Positions 1 through 6,246 of a stretch of DNA of 6,246 nt are shown in pieces (positions within the stretch are counted from its first letter, which is position 1; every line of letters starts with the position of its first letter). The position numbers and the translations under genes are program-made. Source of the stretch: Clostridia bacterium. GTDB taxonomy: Bacteria; Bacillota; Clostridia; RUG12999. Under the pieces are notes generated by a model. The model was not told where the DNA came from. It did not search any database and was given only the letters and a program-made list of their open reading frames with translations. The stretch covers positions 1 through 6,246 of the forward strand of contig JAFVVU010000142.1 of the NCBI GenBank assembly GCA_017502065.1. The letters run 5' to 3'.

Positions 1-603
1 ACCGAGCTTGGCGCAAAAGTAGATCCTGATTATGACAGGGTTGAAGTAGACGGCGAACTGATAAAGTTAAACGAAAAGAAATATTATATAATGCTTAATA
101 AACCGTCGGGATACATAACGACGGCACAGGACACACATGGAAGAAATACCGTTATGGACCTGGTAACTGAGCTTTCGGCAAGAATTTATCCCGTCGGAAG
201 ACTTGATGCCGACACGGAAGGACTTCTTCTTCTTACAAATGACGGCGAGTTTGCAAACCGTGTTATGCATCCGTCAAAAAATATGACAAAGGTGTATATT
301 GCACAGGTTAAAGGAATGCCAAGTCTTAATACACTTAAAACGCTTGCAGCAGGTGTGGATATAGGCGATTATGTAACGCGCCCCGGAAAAGCGGAGATTG
401 TTAAAGGAAATCAGAATGTATCAACGGTTAAAATAGAAATAGGCGAAGGGAAAAAACGTCAGGTAAGGCGAATGCTTGATGCCGTAGGGCATCCGGTAAT
501 AAGCCTTAAACGTGTACAAATCGGGCCGATTATGCTTGGCAATCTGCCGCTTGGCAGGTGGAGGCACCTTCGTGAGGAAGAAATAAACAGGTTGGTGAGA
601 TAA
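1..603 (+). CDS. rluB: RluB/RsuA-family rRNA pseudouridine synthase (5' end missing)
   Basis: This is the C-terminal 200 residues of a pseudouridine synthase that isomerises a uridine in ribosomal RNA, probably 23S as in RluB. The frame is open to the left edge, so the gene begins outside the window; the ATG at 91 is internal. The first ~20 visible residues are the end of an S4 RNA-binding domain (VEVDGELI). The catalytic domain follows with MLNKPSGYITT and the signature GRLDADTEGLLLLTNDGEF. The catalytic aspartate is the D of GRLD, codon 205-207. The C-terminal EGKKRQVRRML and LKRVQIGP motifs are intact. The family is usually about 240 residues, so roughly 40 are missing. The stop lies one base before the next start. 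RluB fits better than RsuA or RluE/F by overall pattern, but the exact target uridine cannot be read from the sequence. Confidence 0.93.
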   Translation, partial: TELGAKVDPDYDRVEVDGELIKLNEKKYYIMLNKPSGYITTAQDTHGRNTVMDLVTELSARIYPVGRLDADTEGLLLLTNDGEFANRVMHPSKNMTKVYIAQVKGMPSLNTLKTLAAGVDIGDYVTRPGKAEIVKGNQNVSTVKIEIGEGKKRQVRRMLDAVGHPVISLKRVQIGPIMLGNLPLGRWRHLREEEINRLVR

Positions 604-604
604 A

Positions 605-970
605 ATGTTTAAGATAATTCCCGTACTTAAGGATGACCTTGATAAAGTCAGGGCATATCTTGATACGGATACAAAAGGAATGATTCTTGCGTGCTACGAA
701 GAAGAGGGCATAACGGGCGCGGCAAGTTTTGACATATCGGGCGGCGCGGGTTTTTTTGAAGATATGAAAACCGACAAACCCGAAATGGAAAATGTAATGG
801 GAAAAGCTGTACTTAATTTTCTTGAACTGCATGGCATACTTGATGTGTATGCAAAAAAAGGTGCAAAAGAAGAATATTTTAAATCGCTGGGATTCAAACC
901 GGCGCAAAAAGAAGAAAACGGCTGGGGATTATATCTTAATTTAGAAGGATATTTTACCCATCAGCATTAG
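605..970 (+). CDS. Small GNAT-like protein of unknown function
   Basis: A 121-residue protein that I cannot assign to a named family. Its layout resembles a shortened GNAT acetyltransferase: strand FKIIPV (2-7), helix around 10-20, a two-strand hairpin over [19 protein letters not shown] (26-44), then a helix and strand ([20 protein letters not shown], 65-84), then [11 protein letters not shown] (89-99), which looks like the GNAT C-terminal FYxxLGF element. The acetyl-CoA pyrophosphate loop (R/Q-x-x-G-x-G/A) is not evident; the region before helix 65-75 reads [12 protein letters not shown]. It is therefore either a divergent acetyltransferase or a fold relative without activity. The tail ends in YFTHQH. 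The start is supported by GGTGA at 594-598, six bases upstream and inside the end of the rluB-like gene, which suggests coupled translation. No signal peptide or membrane segment is seen. The coding call is firm; the function is not. Confidence 0.8.
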   Translation: MFKIIPVLKDDLDKVRAYLDTDTKGMILACYEEEGITGAASFDISGGAGFFEDMKTDKPEMENVMGKAVLNFLELHGILDVYAKKGAKEEYFKSLGFKPAQKEENGWGLYLNLEGYFTHQH

Positions 971-971
971 G

Positions 972-977
972 AAGGAG
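972..977 (+). promoter_or_regulatory. Shine-Dalgarno site of ireB
   Basis: AAGGAG lies ten bases before the ATG at 988 and fixes that codon as the start rather than the in-frame ATG at 997. A weaker AGGTG lies closer to the ATG, at 979-983. Confidence 0.7.
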
Positions 978-987
978 CAGGTGTAAT

Positions 988-1239
988 ATGGAAAATATGG
1001 ACAACACAATTCTGCACAGCAAAAACGATAAACAAAACAAGGTTGAGTTTATTATGGAATCCGTTTACGGTGCACTTAAAGAAAAAGGCTACAACCCTGT
1101 AAGCCAGATTGTAGGATACATTATGTCCGGCGACCCAAGCTATATTACAAGTCATCAGGGAGCAAGAGCGCTCATAACAAAAATTGAACGTGACGAGCTT
1201 CTTGAAGAGTTCGTAAAAAGCTATGTAGAAAAGTTTTAA
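988..1239 (+). CDS. ireB: IreB/ReoM family regulator (UPF0297, DUF965)
   Basis: An 83-residue cytoplasmic protein of the IreB/ReoM family. Seen directly: the family core [22 protein letters not shown] (32-53), then [21 protein letters not shown]. Family members are usually 80-90 residues, so it is complete. In Enterococcus, IreB is phosphorylated by the PASTA kinase IreK and affects cephalosporin resistance. In Listeria, the homologue ReoM is phosphorylated on Thr7 and controls ClpCP-dependent breakdown of MurA. With the start at 988, Thr7 falls in D-N-T at the same place; the second IreB site, Thr4, is Met here. The region after SGDPSY reads [13 protein letters not shown], less basic than the versions I recall. 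It sits 17 bases after the GNAT-like gene and 21 before murD, so co-transcription with a peptidoglycan gene is likely. No kinase gene is present in the window. Confidence 0.93.
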   Translation: MENMDNTILHSKNDKQNKVEFIMESVYGALKEKGYNPVSQIVGYIMSGDPSYITSHQGARALITKIERDELLEEFVKSYVEKF

Positions 1240-1248
1240 GTAAGCTTC

Positions 1249-1254
1249 GGGGGA
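1249..1254 (+). promoter_or_regulatory. Shine-Dalgarno site of murD
   Basis: GGGGGA lies six bases before the ATG at 1261, in the 21-base gap after ireB. It supports that start. The gap is too short for a separate promoter and leader. Confidence 0.65.
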
Positions 1255-1260
1255 ATTTAA

Positions 1261-2625
1261 ATGACACTTAACGAATACAAACAGTTTGTGTGTGGCAAGC
1301 GTGTTTGCGCAATAGGTATCGGCGTAAGTAATGTGCCGCTTATCGAGTTTTTGCTCGGTTGCGGTGCAAACGTAACGGCATGTGATAAAAAAGAAAAATC
1401 ACAGCTTGGCGAAATTGCCGGAAAGCTTGAAAACCTTGGTGTAGAGCTTATCTGTGGTGAAGATTATCTTAAAAAGCTTGATTTTGAAATCATATTCAAA
1501 ACACCGGGTATGCGTCCTGACGTAAAAGAGCTTAACGATGCACGTTCACGCGGCAGTATTGTAACAAGTGAAATGGAACTGTTTTTCGAGCTTTGTCCCT
1601 GCAAAATAGTTGCAGTTACGGGAAGCGACGGAAAAACCACCACAACAACGCTGATTTATGAAACACTTAAAAAAGCGGGATATACCTGCCATCTGGGCGG
1701 TAACATAGGTCGTCCGCTTATCGGTGATATTGAAAAAATAACTGCAAATGATATGGCGGTACTTGAGCTTTCAAGTTTTCAGCTTTTTACAATGAGAAAA
1801 TCGCCCGACGTTGCGGTTATTACAAATCTTGCACCAAACCATCTTGACTGGCATACGGATTTAGATGAATATCTGGAAGCAAAGAAAAACATATTCAAGT
1901 TTCAGTCAGGCGAAAACACACTTGTACTTAATCACGATAATGGCGTTACCGACGGTCTTGATAAAGAAGCAGCAGCCGGCGTACGTAAGTTTTCACGTAC
2001 GGGCACTGTAGAAAACGGCGTAATGCTATGCGGAAACGACATTGTTTATGTTTCCGGTGATAAAACAGAAAAGATTATGGAAAAATCTGATATAAGACTG
2101 CCCGGCGAACATAACGTTGAAAACTATATGGCAATGGCGGCGGCACTAAAAGATTTTGTGGGGGCCGAAACCATAAAAGAGGTTGCGCTTGGCTTCGGTG
2201 GTGTTGCACACAGAATTGAGTTTGTAAGGGAAGTTGGCGGCGTTAAGTTTTATAACGATTCAATCGCATCAAGCCCGAGCAGAACAACGGCGGCACTTAA
2301 TTCCTTTGATGAAAAGATTATTCTTATTGCCGGCGGATATGATAAAAAAATCCCGTTTGATGACCTTGGCGTACTTATTTGCCAAAAGGTAAAAAACCTT
2401 GTGCTTGTTGGTCATACGGCGGATAAAATAAAAGCGGCGGTAGAAAGTGCAGGCGGCGTTCCGACTTTAGTTTGCACAGACTTTAAGGAAGCGGTTTTAG
2501 CCGCATATAAAACAGCAGGAGAGGGCGACATTGTTGTTCTTTCACCGGCGTGTGCGTCCTTTGATTTATTCAAAAACTTTGAAGAGCGCGGTAACTTATT
2601 CAAACAGATAGTAAACGAAATTTAA
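1261..2625 (+). CDS. murD: UDP-N-acetylmuramoyl-L-alanine--D-glutamate ligase
   Basis: MurD adds D-glutamate to UDP-MurNAc-L-Ala using ATP, in the cytoplasmic phase of peptidoglycan synthesis. At 454 residues it has normal length. Domain 1 (about 1-110) is the Rossmann-like UDP-binding part, with AIGIGVSNVPLIEFLL near residues 17-32. Domain 2 carries the ATP P-loop GSDGKTT (121-127), ELSSFQL, and NLAPNHLDWH (189-198) with H194; K208 in YLEAKK matches the carbamoylated lysine of the family. Domain 3 has FYNDSIASSPSRTTAAL (from 330), AGGYDKKIPF and the C-terminal SPACASFDLFKNFEERG. The NDSIASS form differs from the NDSKATN of E. coli MurD and resembles a variant I associate with clostridial MurD. 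No other dcw-cluster gene (mraY, murG, ftsW) is adjacent. It is followed after 18 bases by metG. Assignment is firm; MurC, E and F lack this C-terminal pattern. Confidence 0.97.
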   Translation: MTLNEYKQFVCGKRVCAIGIGVSNVPLIEFLLGCGANVTACDKKEKSQLGEIAGKLENLGVELICGEDYLKKLDFEIIFKTPGMRPDVKELNDARSRGSIVTSEMELFFELCPCKIVAVTGSDGKTTTTTLIYETLKKAGYTCHLGGNIGRPLIGDIEKITANDMAVLELSSFQLFTMRKSPDVAVITNLAPNHLDWHTDLDEYLEAKKNIFKFQSGENTLVLNHDNGVTDGLDKEAAAGVRKFSRTGTVENGVMLCGNDIVYVSGDKTEKIMEKSDIRLPGEHNVENYMAMAAALKDFVGAETIKEVALGFGGVAHRIEFVREVGGVKFYNDSIASSPSRTTAALNSFDEKIILIAGGYDKKIPFDDLGVLICQKVKNLVLVGHTADKIKAAVESAGGVPTLVCTDFKEAVLAAYKTAGEGDIVVLSPACASFDLFKNFEERGNLFKQIVNEI

Positions 2626-2630
2626 GATAA

Positions 2631-2636
2631 AGGGTG
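2631..2636 (+). promoter_or_regulatory. Shine-Dalgarno site that sets the GTG start of metG
   Basis: The purine-rich stretch AAAGGGTGA (2629-2637) lies six bases before the GTG at 2644. The next in-frame ATG is far inside the catalytic domain, beyond the HIGN motif, so GTG is the only start that gives an intact protein. Confidence 0.75.
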
Positions 2637-2643
2637 ATTTAAG

Positions 2644-4557
2644 GTGAGTGAAAAATTTTATATAACCACAGCGATTGCATATACATCAAGAAAACCGCAT
2701 ATTGGTAACACTTATGAGGTTGTACTTACCGATGCAATTGCACGATATAAAAGAGAAAGAGGATATGATGTGTTCTTCCTTACAGGAACGGACGAGCATG
2801 GTCAGAAAATTCAGCAGCTTGCTGATGAGCAGGGTATAGAACCGCAGAAATATGTTGACGGTGTTGCAGGCGAAATCCGTGAAATATGGGACCTTATGAA
2901 CACAAGCTACGATAAGTTCATAAGAACAACAGACGATTATCACGTTAAAGCCGTACAGAGAATTTTCAAAAAATTCTACGACCAGGGCGATATTTATAAA
3001 AGTGAATACGAAGGCTGGTACTGTGTACCTTGTGAATCCTTCTTTACAGAAACTCAGCTTGTAGACGGATGCTGTCCGGACTGCGGAAGAAAGGTTGAAA
3101 AAACCAAAGAAGAATCTTATTTCTTCAAAATGAGCAAATATCAGGACAAGCTCCTCAAACATATTGAAGAAAATCCTGATTTTATTCAGCCGGAATCACG
3201 TAAGCGTGAAATGGTAAACAACTTCCTTAAACCGGGTCTTCAGGACCTTTGTGTTTCAAGAACCTCGTTCAAATGGGGTATACCCGTTGAGTTTGACGAT
3301 AAACACGTTGTTTATGTATGGATTGACGCCCTTTCAAACTATATCACCGCACTTGGATTTGACGGGGATAAAGGCGGTGACCTTTATAATAAATACTGGC
3401 CGGCAGATGTACACGTTATCGGTAAGGATATTCTTCGTTTCCACACAATTTACTGGCCGATTATGCTTATGGCACTGGGACAGCCACTTCCGAAAAAAGT
3501 GTTTGGTCATCCGTGGCTTTTGTCCGGAAACGACAAAATGAGTAAATCCAAAGGTAACGTAATGTATGCAGATGACCTTGTAAGACATTTCGGTGTTGAT
3601 GCAATGAGATATTATCTTCTTTCCGAAATGCCGTTTGCACAGGACGGTACAATAACCTATGAAACAATTATTGCAAGATTTAATTCCGAGCTTGCAAACA
3701 CACTCGGTAACCTTGTTAACAGAAGTGTTTCAATGGTAAATAAATATTTCGACGGACAGCTTTATAAAAGCGGCGCAGCCGACGGCGTTGATGAAGAGCT
3801 TAAAGCAGCTGCGATGGAAGCGGTTAAGCTGACAGAAGAAAAAATGGACGAATACAAAGTGGCGGATGCGCTTGAAGCAATATTCAGCCTTGCCCGCCGC
3901 AGTAATAAATATATTGATGAAACAATGCCGTGGTCACTTGCAAAAGATGAAACAGGAAAAGAAAGACTTAAAGCCGTTATGTATAATCTTATTGAATCAA
4001 TAAGATTTATTGCAGTACTGTTAAAACCGTTTATGCCGTCGGCAAGTGCGGAAATCTTAAAACAGATTAACTGTGAAGATTTAAGCGGATGGGACAGCCT
4101 TGCAACATTCGGCGCAGTAGGTGAAATCAAAGTCGGCACTCCGGAAGCCCTTTTTGCAAGAATTGACGAGGCTAAAAAGCTTGAAGAAATTGAAAGCGAA
4201 ATGACTCCTCCGGCAAAAGACCTTAAGCTTAAAGAAGAAATTTCAATAGAAGATTTTGCAAAACTTGATTTAAGAGTTGCAAAAGTGGTAGCGGCAGAAA
4301 AAGTTGAAAAAGCCGATAAACTTTTAAAGCTTACACTTGACCTTGCAGGAAACACAAGAACAATTGTTTCCGGCATTGCAAAAAGCTATAAACCCGAAGA
4401 TATGGTTGGTAAAAACGTAATTGTTATTGCAAACCTTAAACCTGCAAAAATCCGCGGTGTTGAATCTCACGGCATGCTGCTTGCGGCATCTGACGGAGAT
4501 GATATTTTAGTCTGCACAACAGATGGTGAAATTGAAAGCGGAACGGCGGTAAGCTGA
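2644..4557 (+). CDS. metG: Methionyl-tRNA synthetase with C-terminal tRNA-binding domain
   Basis: MetG attaches methionine to initiator and elongator tRNA-Met using ATP. The 637-residue protein is complete and starts with GTG. Class I motifs are HIGN (19-22) after TTAIAYTSRKP, and KMSKS (298-302). A single zinc knuckle is formed by C127-x2-C130 and C144-x2-C147, with an extra C143. WIDALSNYIT begins at W226. The anticodon-binding helical domain follows, with N356, R360 (LGNLVNR) and W430 (DETMPW) matching the residues that read CAU in E. coli MetG. A Trbp111/EMAP-like tRNA-binding and dimerisation domain fills about 533-637 (DFAKLDLRVAKV, VIANLKPAKIRG, GMLLAA). The upstream gap is 18 bases, so there is no T-box leader directly before it. 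Its stop overlaps the start of tyrA by one base. Identity is very secure. Confidence 0.98.
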   Translation: MSEKFYITTAIAYTSRKPHIGNTYEVVLTDAIARYKRERGYDVFFLTGTDEHGQKIQQLADEQGIEPQKYVDGVAGEIREIWDLMNTSYDKFIRTTDDYHVKAVQRIFKKFYDQGDIYKSEYEGWYCVPCESFFTETQLVDGCCPDCGRKVEKTKEESYFFKMSKYQDKLLKHIEENPDFIQPESRKREMVNNFLKPGLQDLCVSRTSFKWGIPVEFDDKHVVYVWIDALSNYITALGFDGDKGGDLYNKYWPADVHVIGKDILRFHTIYWPIMLMALGQPLPKKVFGHPWLLSGNDKMSKSKGNVMYADDLVRHFGVDAMRYYLLSEMPFAQDGTITYETIIARFNSELANTLGNLVNRSVSMVNKYFDGQLYKSGAADGVDEELKAAAMEAVKLTEEKMDEYKVADALEAIFSLARRSNKYIDETMPWSLAKDETGKERLKAVMYNLIESIRFIAVLLKPFMPSASAEILKQINCEDLSGWDSLATFGAVGEIKVGTPEALFARIDEAKKLEEIESEMTPPAKDLKLKEEISIEDFAKLDLRVAKVVAAEKVEKADKLLKLTLDLAGNTRTIVSGIAKSYKPEDMVGKNVIVIANLKPAKIRGVESHGMLLAASDGDDILVCTTDGEIESGTAVS

Positions 4558-4559
4558 TG
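4545..4559 (+). promoter_or_regulatory. metG/tyrA TGATG overlap with weak ribosome site
   Basis: The metG stop TGA (4555-4557) and the tyrA start ATG (4557-4559) share one base. The only upstream match to the anti-Shine-Dalgarno is GGCGG at 4545-4549, one mismatch from GGAGG. The arrangement suggests that tyrA is translated by ribosomes finishing metG; this is inference from the layout. Confidence 0.6.
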
Positions 4560-5639
4560 ATCATTACAATTATAGGTCTGGGACTTATCGGCGGGTCGCT
4601 TGCAAAAGCAATAAAATCAAGAACCAAAGGACATACTATATATGCCGTAAACAGAAGTCAGGCAGGAATTGAAACTGCACTTGCCGAGGGAACAATCGCT
4701 CTTGGCAGTGATAAGTTCACTTCCGAAATGGCGGATAGTGACATCGTTTTTGTATGCACACCTGCACGTGCATCGGAAAAATGGATTTCCGAAATCGCAC
4801 CTAAGGTAAAAAAAGGTTGTATAATTACAGATGCGTGTAGCACAAAAACCGAAATATGTGAGTTTGCTGACAGTATAAACGGTGATTTTCGTTTTGTAGG
4901 AGGACATCCTATGAGCGGAAGCGAAAAATCGGGATATTCGGCGGCAAATGAAAGCCTTTTTGAAAACACCTATTATATATTCACAAAATCGGCAAAATCG
5001 GACGATAAGGCAATTGAAACACTCAAAAATCTTGCGCAGGAAATTGGCGCAATTCCCGTTGCAATGACTCCGCAGGACCATGACCGCGCGGTTGCGGCGG
5101 TAAGCCATTTGCCCCACGTTCTTTCTGCGGTGCTTATGAATACTGCGGAAGAACTTGATGACGACGGTAGCGTGCTTAAATTTGCGGCAGGCGGATTTCG
5201 TGATGTTACAAGAATTGCGGCATCCGAGCCGGTTATGTGGCGTGATATTACCTTTTCCAATAAAGAAAGTATCATAAATATGGTGGATTTGTTTATTGAT
5301 AACCTTGAAGCTTTCAAAGAACAAATCAAATCCGGTAAAACGGAAGAGGTTGAAGAGTATTACGCATCAGCAAGGGAAATGCGTACAAAATTGCCTCAGA
5401 AAGCGGCGGCACTTGCTCACCGTAATTATGAATGTATTCTTGACGTACCGGACAGAGTCGGTGTTATTGCGCAGATTGCGGTGCTGCTTGGCGATGCGGG
5501 TATCAATATGAAAAACATATATGTTTCAAACAGCCGTGAATTTTACGGCGGTGTGCTTGTAATAAGCCTCGGCAGTATGGCTGACCTTGAAAAAGCTAAA
5601 AAGCTTTTCAGTGAAAACGGGTTTGAAGTGAAAGGATAA
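4557..5639 (+). CDS. tyrA: Prephenate (or arogenate) dehydrogenase with ACT domain
   Basis: TyrA oxidatively decarboxylates prephenate to 4-hydroxyphenylpyruvate, or arogenate to tyrosine, in the last part of tyrosine synthesis. The 360 residues hold an N-terminal Rossmann fold with GLGLIGGS (7-14), then CTPA (67-70), DACSTK (92-97) and GGHPMSGSEKSG (115-126), whose H117 matches the active-site histidine of the family. SHLPH (183-187) and GGFRDVTRIA (212-221) belong to the helical dimerisation part. An ACT domain covers about 290-360 (CILDVPDRVGVIAQIAVLLGDAGIN), which in relatives mediates tyrosine feedback. After the second Rossmann strand the sequence is AVNRSQ rather than an acidic residue, which hints at NADP rather than NAD. 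No chorismate mutase domain is fused. It overlaps metG by one base and lies three bases before tatD. No other aromatic-pathway gene is present. Confidence 0.95.
   Translation: MIITIIGLGLIGGSLAKAIKSRTKGHTIYAVNRSQAGIETALAEGTIALGSDKFTSEMADSDIVFVCTPARASEKWISEIAPKVKKGCIITDACSTKTEICEFADSINGDFRFVGGHPMSGSEKSGYSAANESLFENTYYIFTKSAKSDDKAIETLKNLAQEIGAIPVAMTPQDHDRAVAAVSHLPHVLSAVLMNTAEELDDDGSVLKFAAGGFRDVTRIAASEPVMWRDITFSNKESIINMVDLFIDNLEAFKEQIKSGKTEEVEEYYASAREMRTKLPQKAAALAHRNYECILDVPDRVGVIAQIAVLLGDAGINMKNIYVSNSREFYGGVLVISLGSMADLEKAKKLFSENGFEVKG
5631..5636 (+). promoter_or_regulatory. Shine-Dalgarno site of tatD inside the tyrA end
   Basis: AAAGGA occupies the last two sense codons of tyrA and ends six bases before the ATG at 5643. 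It fixes the start of the tatD-like gene and ties it to tyrA translation. Confidence 0.7.
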
Positions 5640-5642
5640 ACT

Positions 5643-6246
5643 ATGCTTTTTGATTCACATACCCATCTTGACGACAGAAAGTTTGATTCTGACAGGGATG
5701 AGGTAATTAAAGAAATTTTAGAATCCGGTGTTACATATGCACTTAATGCCGGCGCGGATATGGACAGCTCAAGGCGTGCAATAGCACTTTCAAAAAAATA
5801 TCCGTTTATATATGCTTCTGTGGGTGTGCACCCGTCGGACGCGGCATATATGACAGACGAGGATATTGACGCCCTACGCACACTTGCGCAGGAAGAAAAG
5901 GTTGTTGCAATTGGGGAAATCGGTCTTGATTATCATTATGACAATACCGACAAAACGGCACAGAAAAAATGGTTTGACAGACAAATGAGCCTTGCAGCAG
6001 AGCTTGAAATGCCGGTTATCATACATGACCGTGAAGCACACGGCGACTGTATGGAAATCCTTGCAAAATATGATTTAACAAAAACGGGCGGCGTGCTTCA
6101 CTGCTTTTCAGGAAGTGCCGAAATGGCGCGTCAGGCAATAAAAATGGGAATGTACATTTCCTTTGCCGGTCCCTTAACATATAAAAATTCCGTAAACTTA
6201 AAGGAAATTGCAAAGGAACTTCCGATGGACAGAATTCTTATTGAAA
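5643..6246 (+). CDS. tatD: TatD-family metal-dependent hydrolase/DNase (3' end missing)
   Basis: The first 201 residues of a TatD-like TIM-barrel hydrolase; the frame runs off the right edge. Metal-site motifs seen in order are FDSHTHLD (3-10, H6 and H8), VGVHPSD (60-66), GEIGLDYHYD (91-100, E92), VIIHDREAH (125-133, H128) and GVLHCFSGS (150-158, H153). The family is about 255 residues, so some 50 are missing, including the expected ETD segment that would start right after the final ILIE. TatD proteins are cytosolic, and some show Mg-dependent 3'-5' exonuclease or endonuclease activity; the B. subtilis relative is YabD. In many Firmicutes the gene directly follows metG/metS and precedes rnmV and ksgA; here tyrA separates it from metG. 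The ATG at 5643 puts HTH at the usual distance from the N-terminus. The substrate of this member is not known. Confidence 0.95.
   Translation, partial: MLFDSHTHLDDRKFDSDRDEVIKEILESGVTYALNAGADMDSSRRAIALSKKYPFIYASVGVHPSDAAYMTDEDIDALRTLAQEEKVVAIGEIGLDYHYDNTDKTAQKKWFDRQMSLAAELEMPVIIHDREAHGDCMEILAKYDLTKTGGVLHCFSGSAEMARQAIKMGMYISFAGPLTYKNSVNLKEIAKELPMDRILIE

Larger units (their letters stand above)
1..6246 (+). other. Probable single transcription unit of seven genes
   Basis: All seven genes point the same way, with gaps of 1, 17, 21, 18, -1 and 3 bases. No hairpin followed by a T-run and no promoter-sized gap is seen between them. Co-transcription is inferred from layout; internal promoters inside coding regions cannot be excluded. 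The promoter and terminator of the unit would lie outside the window. Confidence 0.65.

Noticed and set aside
91..93. ATG at 91 as start of the pseudouridine synthase
   Set aside because: The frame is open upstream to the window edge and encodes the end of an S4 domain there, so this ATG is an internal Met just before the catalytic domain motif.
853..860. A-AAA-AAA-G heptamer in frame within the GNAT-like gene, a possible -1 frameshift site
   Set aside because: The shifted frame meets a stop after about eight codons, no supporting upstream Shine-Dalgarno or downstream structure is evident, and similar A-runs occur in tyrA and tatD.
530..907. Antisense open frame opposite the GNAT-like gene
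   Set aside because: The + strand gene has an in-place ribosome site, tight spacing and a plausible fold; the antisense product is a Phe/His/Cys-rich mix without motifs.
2626..2643. Possible T-box or other leader before metG
   Set aside because: Only 18 bases separate murD and metG, enough for a ribosome site but not for a riboswitch.
3251..3541. Second + strand frame of 96 codons inside metG
   Set aside because: Overlaps catalytic metG sequence including the KMSKS region, and has no family resemblance.
3762..4376. Antisense open frame of 204 codons opposite metG
   Set aside because: Serine- and alanine-rich low-complexity translation opposite the metG anticodon and linker regions; no domain recognised.
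4617..5324. Long antisense open frame of 235 codons opposite tyrA
   Set aside because: It lies wholly opposite a secure tyrA with intact motifs; its translation is rich in Cys, Phe and Arg with no recognisable domain, as expected for a shadow frame.

Overview
The window is a compact, single-strand stretch of a bacterial chromosome, most likely from a member of the Clostridia (low-GC Firmicutes). The pointers are an IreB/ReoM (UPF0297) protein, a family found in Firmicutes; the sequence subtype of its MurD and MetG; purine-rich Shine-Dalgarno sites; and moderately AT-rich coding DNA with a strong preference for the leucine codon CTT. Family names and alignments come from recognition by eye; no database search was run.

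Layout, all on the + strand: the 3' part of an RluB/RsuA-type rRNA pseudouridine synthase gene (1-603); a small GNAT-like protein of unknown function (605-970); ireB/reoM, a target of PASTA-domain Ser/Thr kinases (988-1239); murD (1261-2625); metG with a GTG start (2644-4557); tyrA with a C-terminal ACT domain (4557-5639); and the 5' part of a tatD-family metal-dependent hydrolase gene (5643 to the edge). The gaps are 1, 17, 21, 18, -1 and 3 bases. No stretch without a gene exceeds about 20 bases, and none can hold a separate promoter with leader, riboswitch, T-box or terminator. The simplest reading is one operon, or the middle of one, that continues past both edges.

Functionally the unit is mixed housekeeping: ribosome modification, peptidoglycan precursor synthesis and its likely kinase-dependent control (ireB with murD), tRNA charging, and tyrosine synthesis. 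Two features of gene order stand out. ireB sits directly before murD rather than in its common alaS-ireB-ruvX setting. tyrA is placed between metG and tatD, which are direct neighbours in many Firmicutes.

I found no mobile element, CRISPR array, RNA gene, prophage gene or defence module. I do not see a new biological system here. The least explained item is the GNAT-like protein at 605-970. The most suggestive arrangement is the coupling of ireB with murD.
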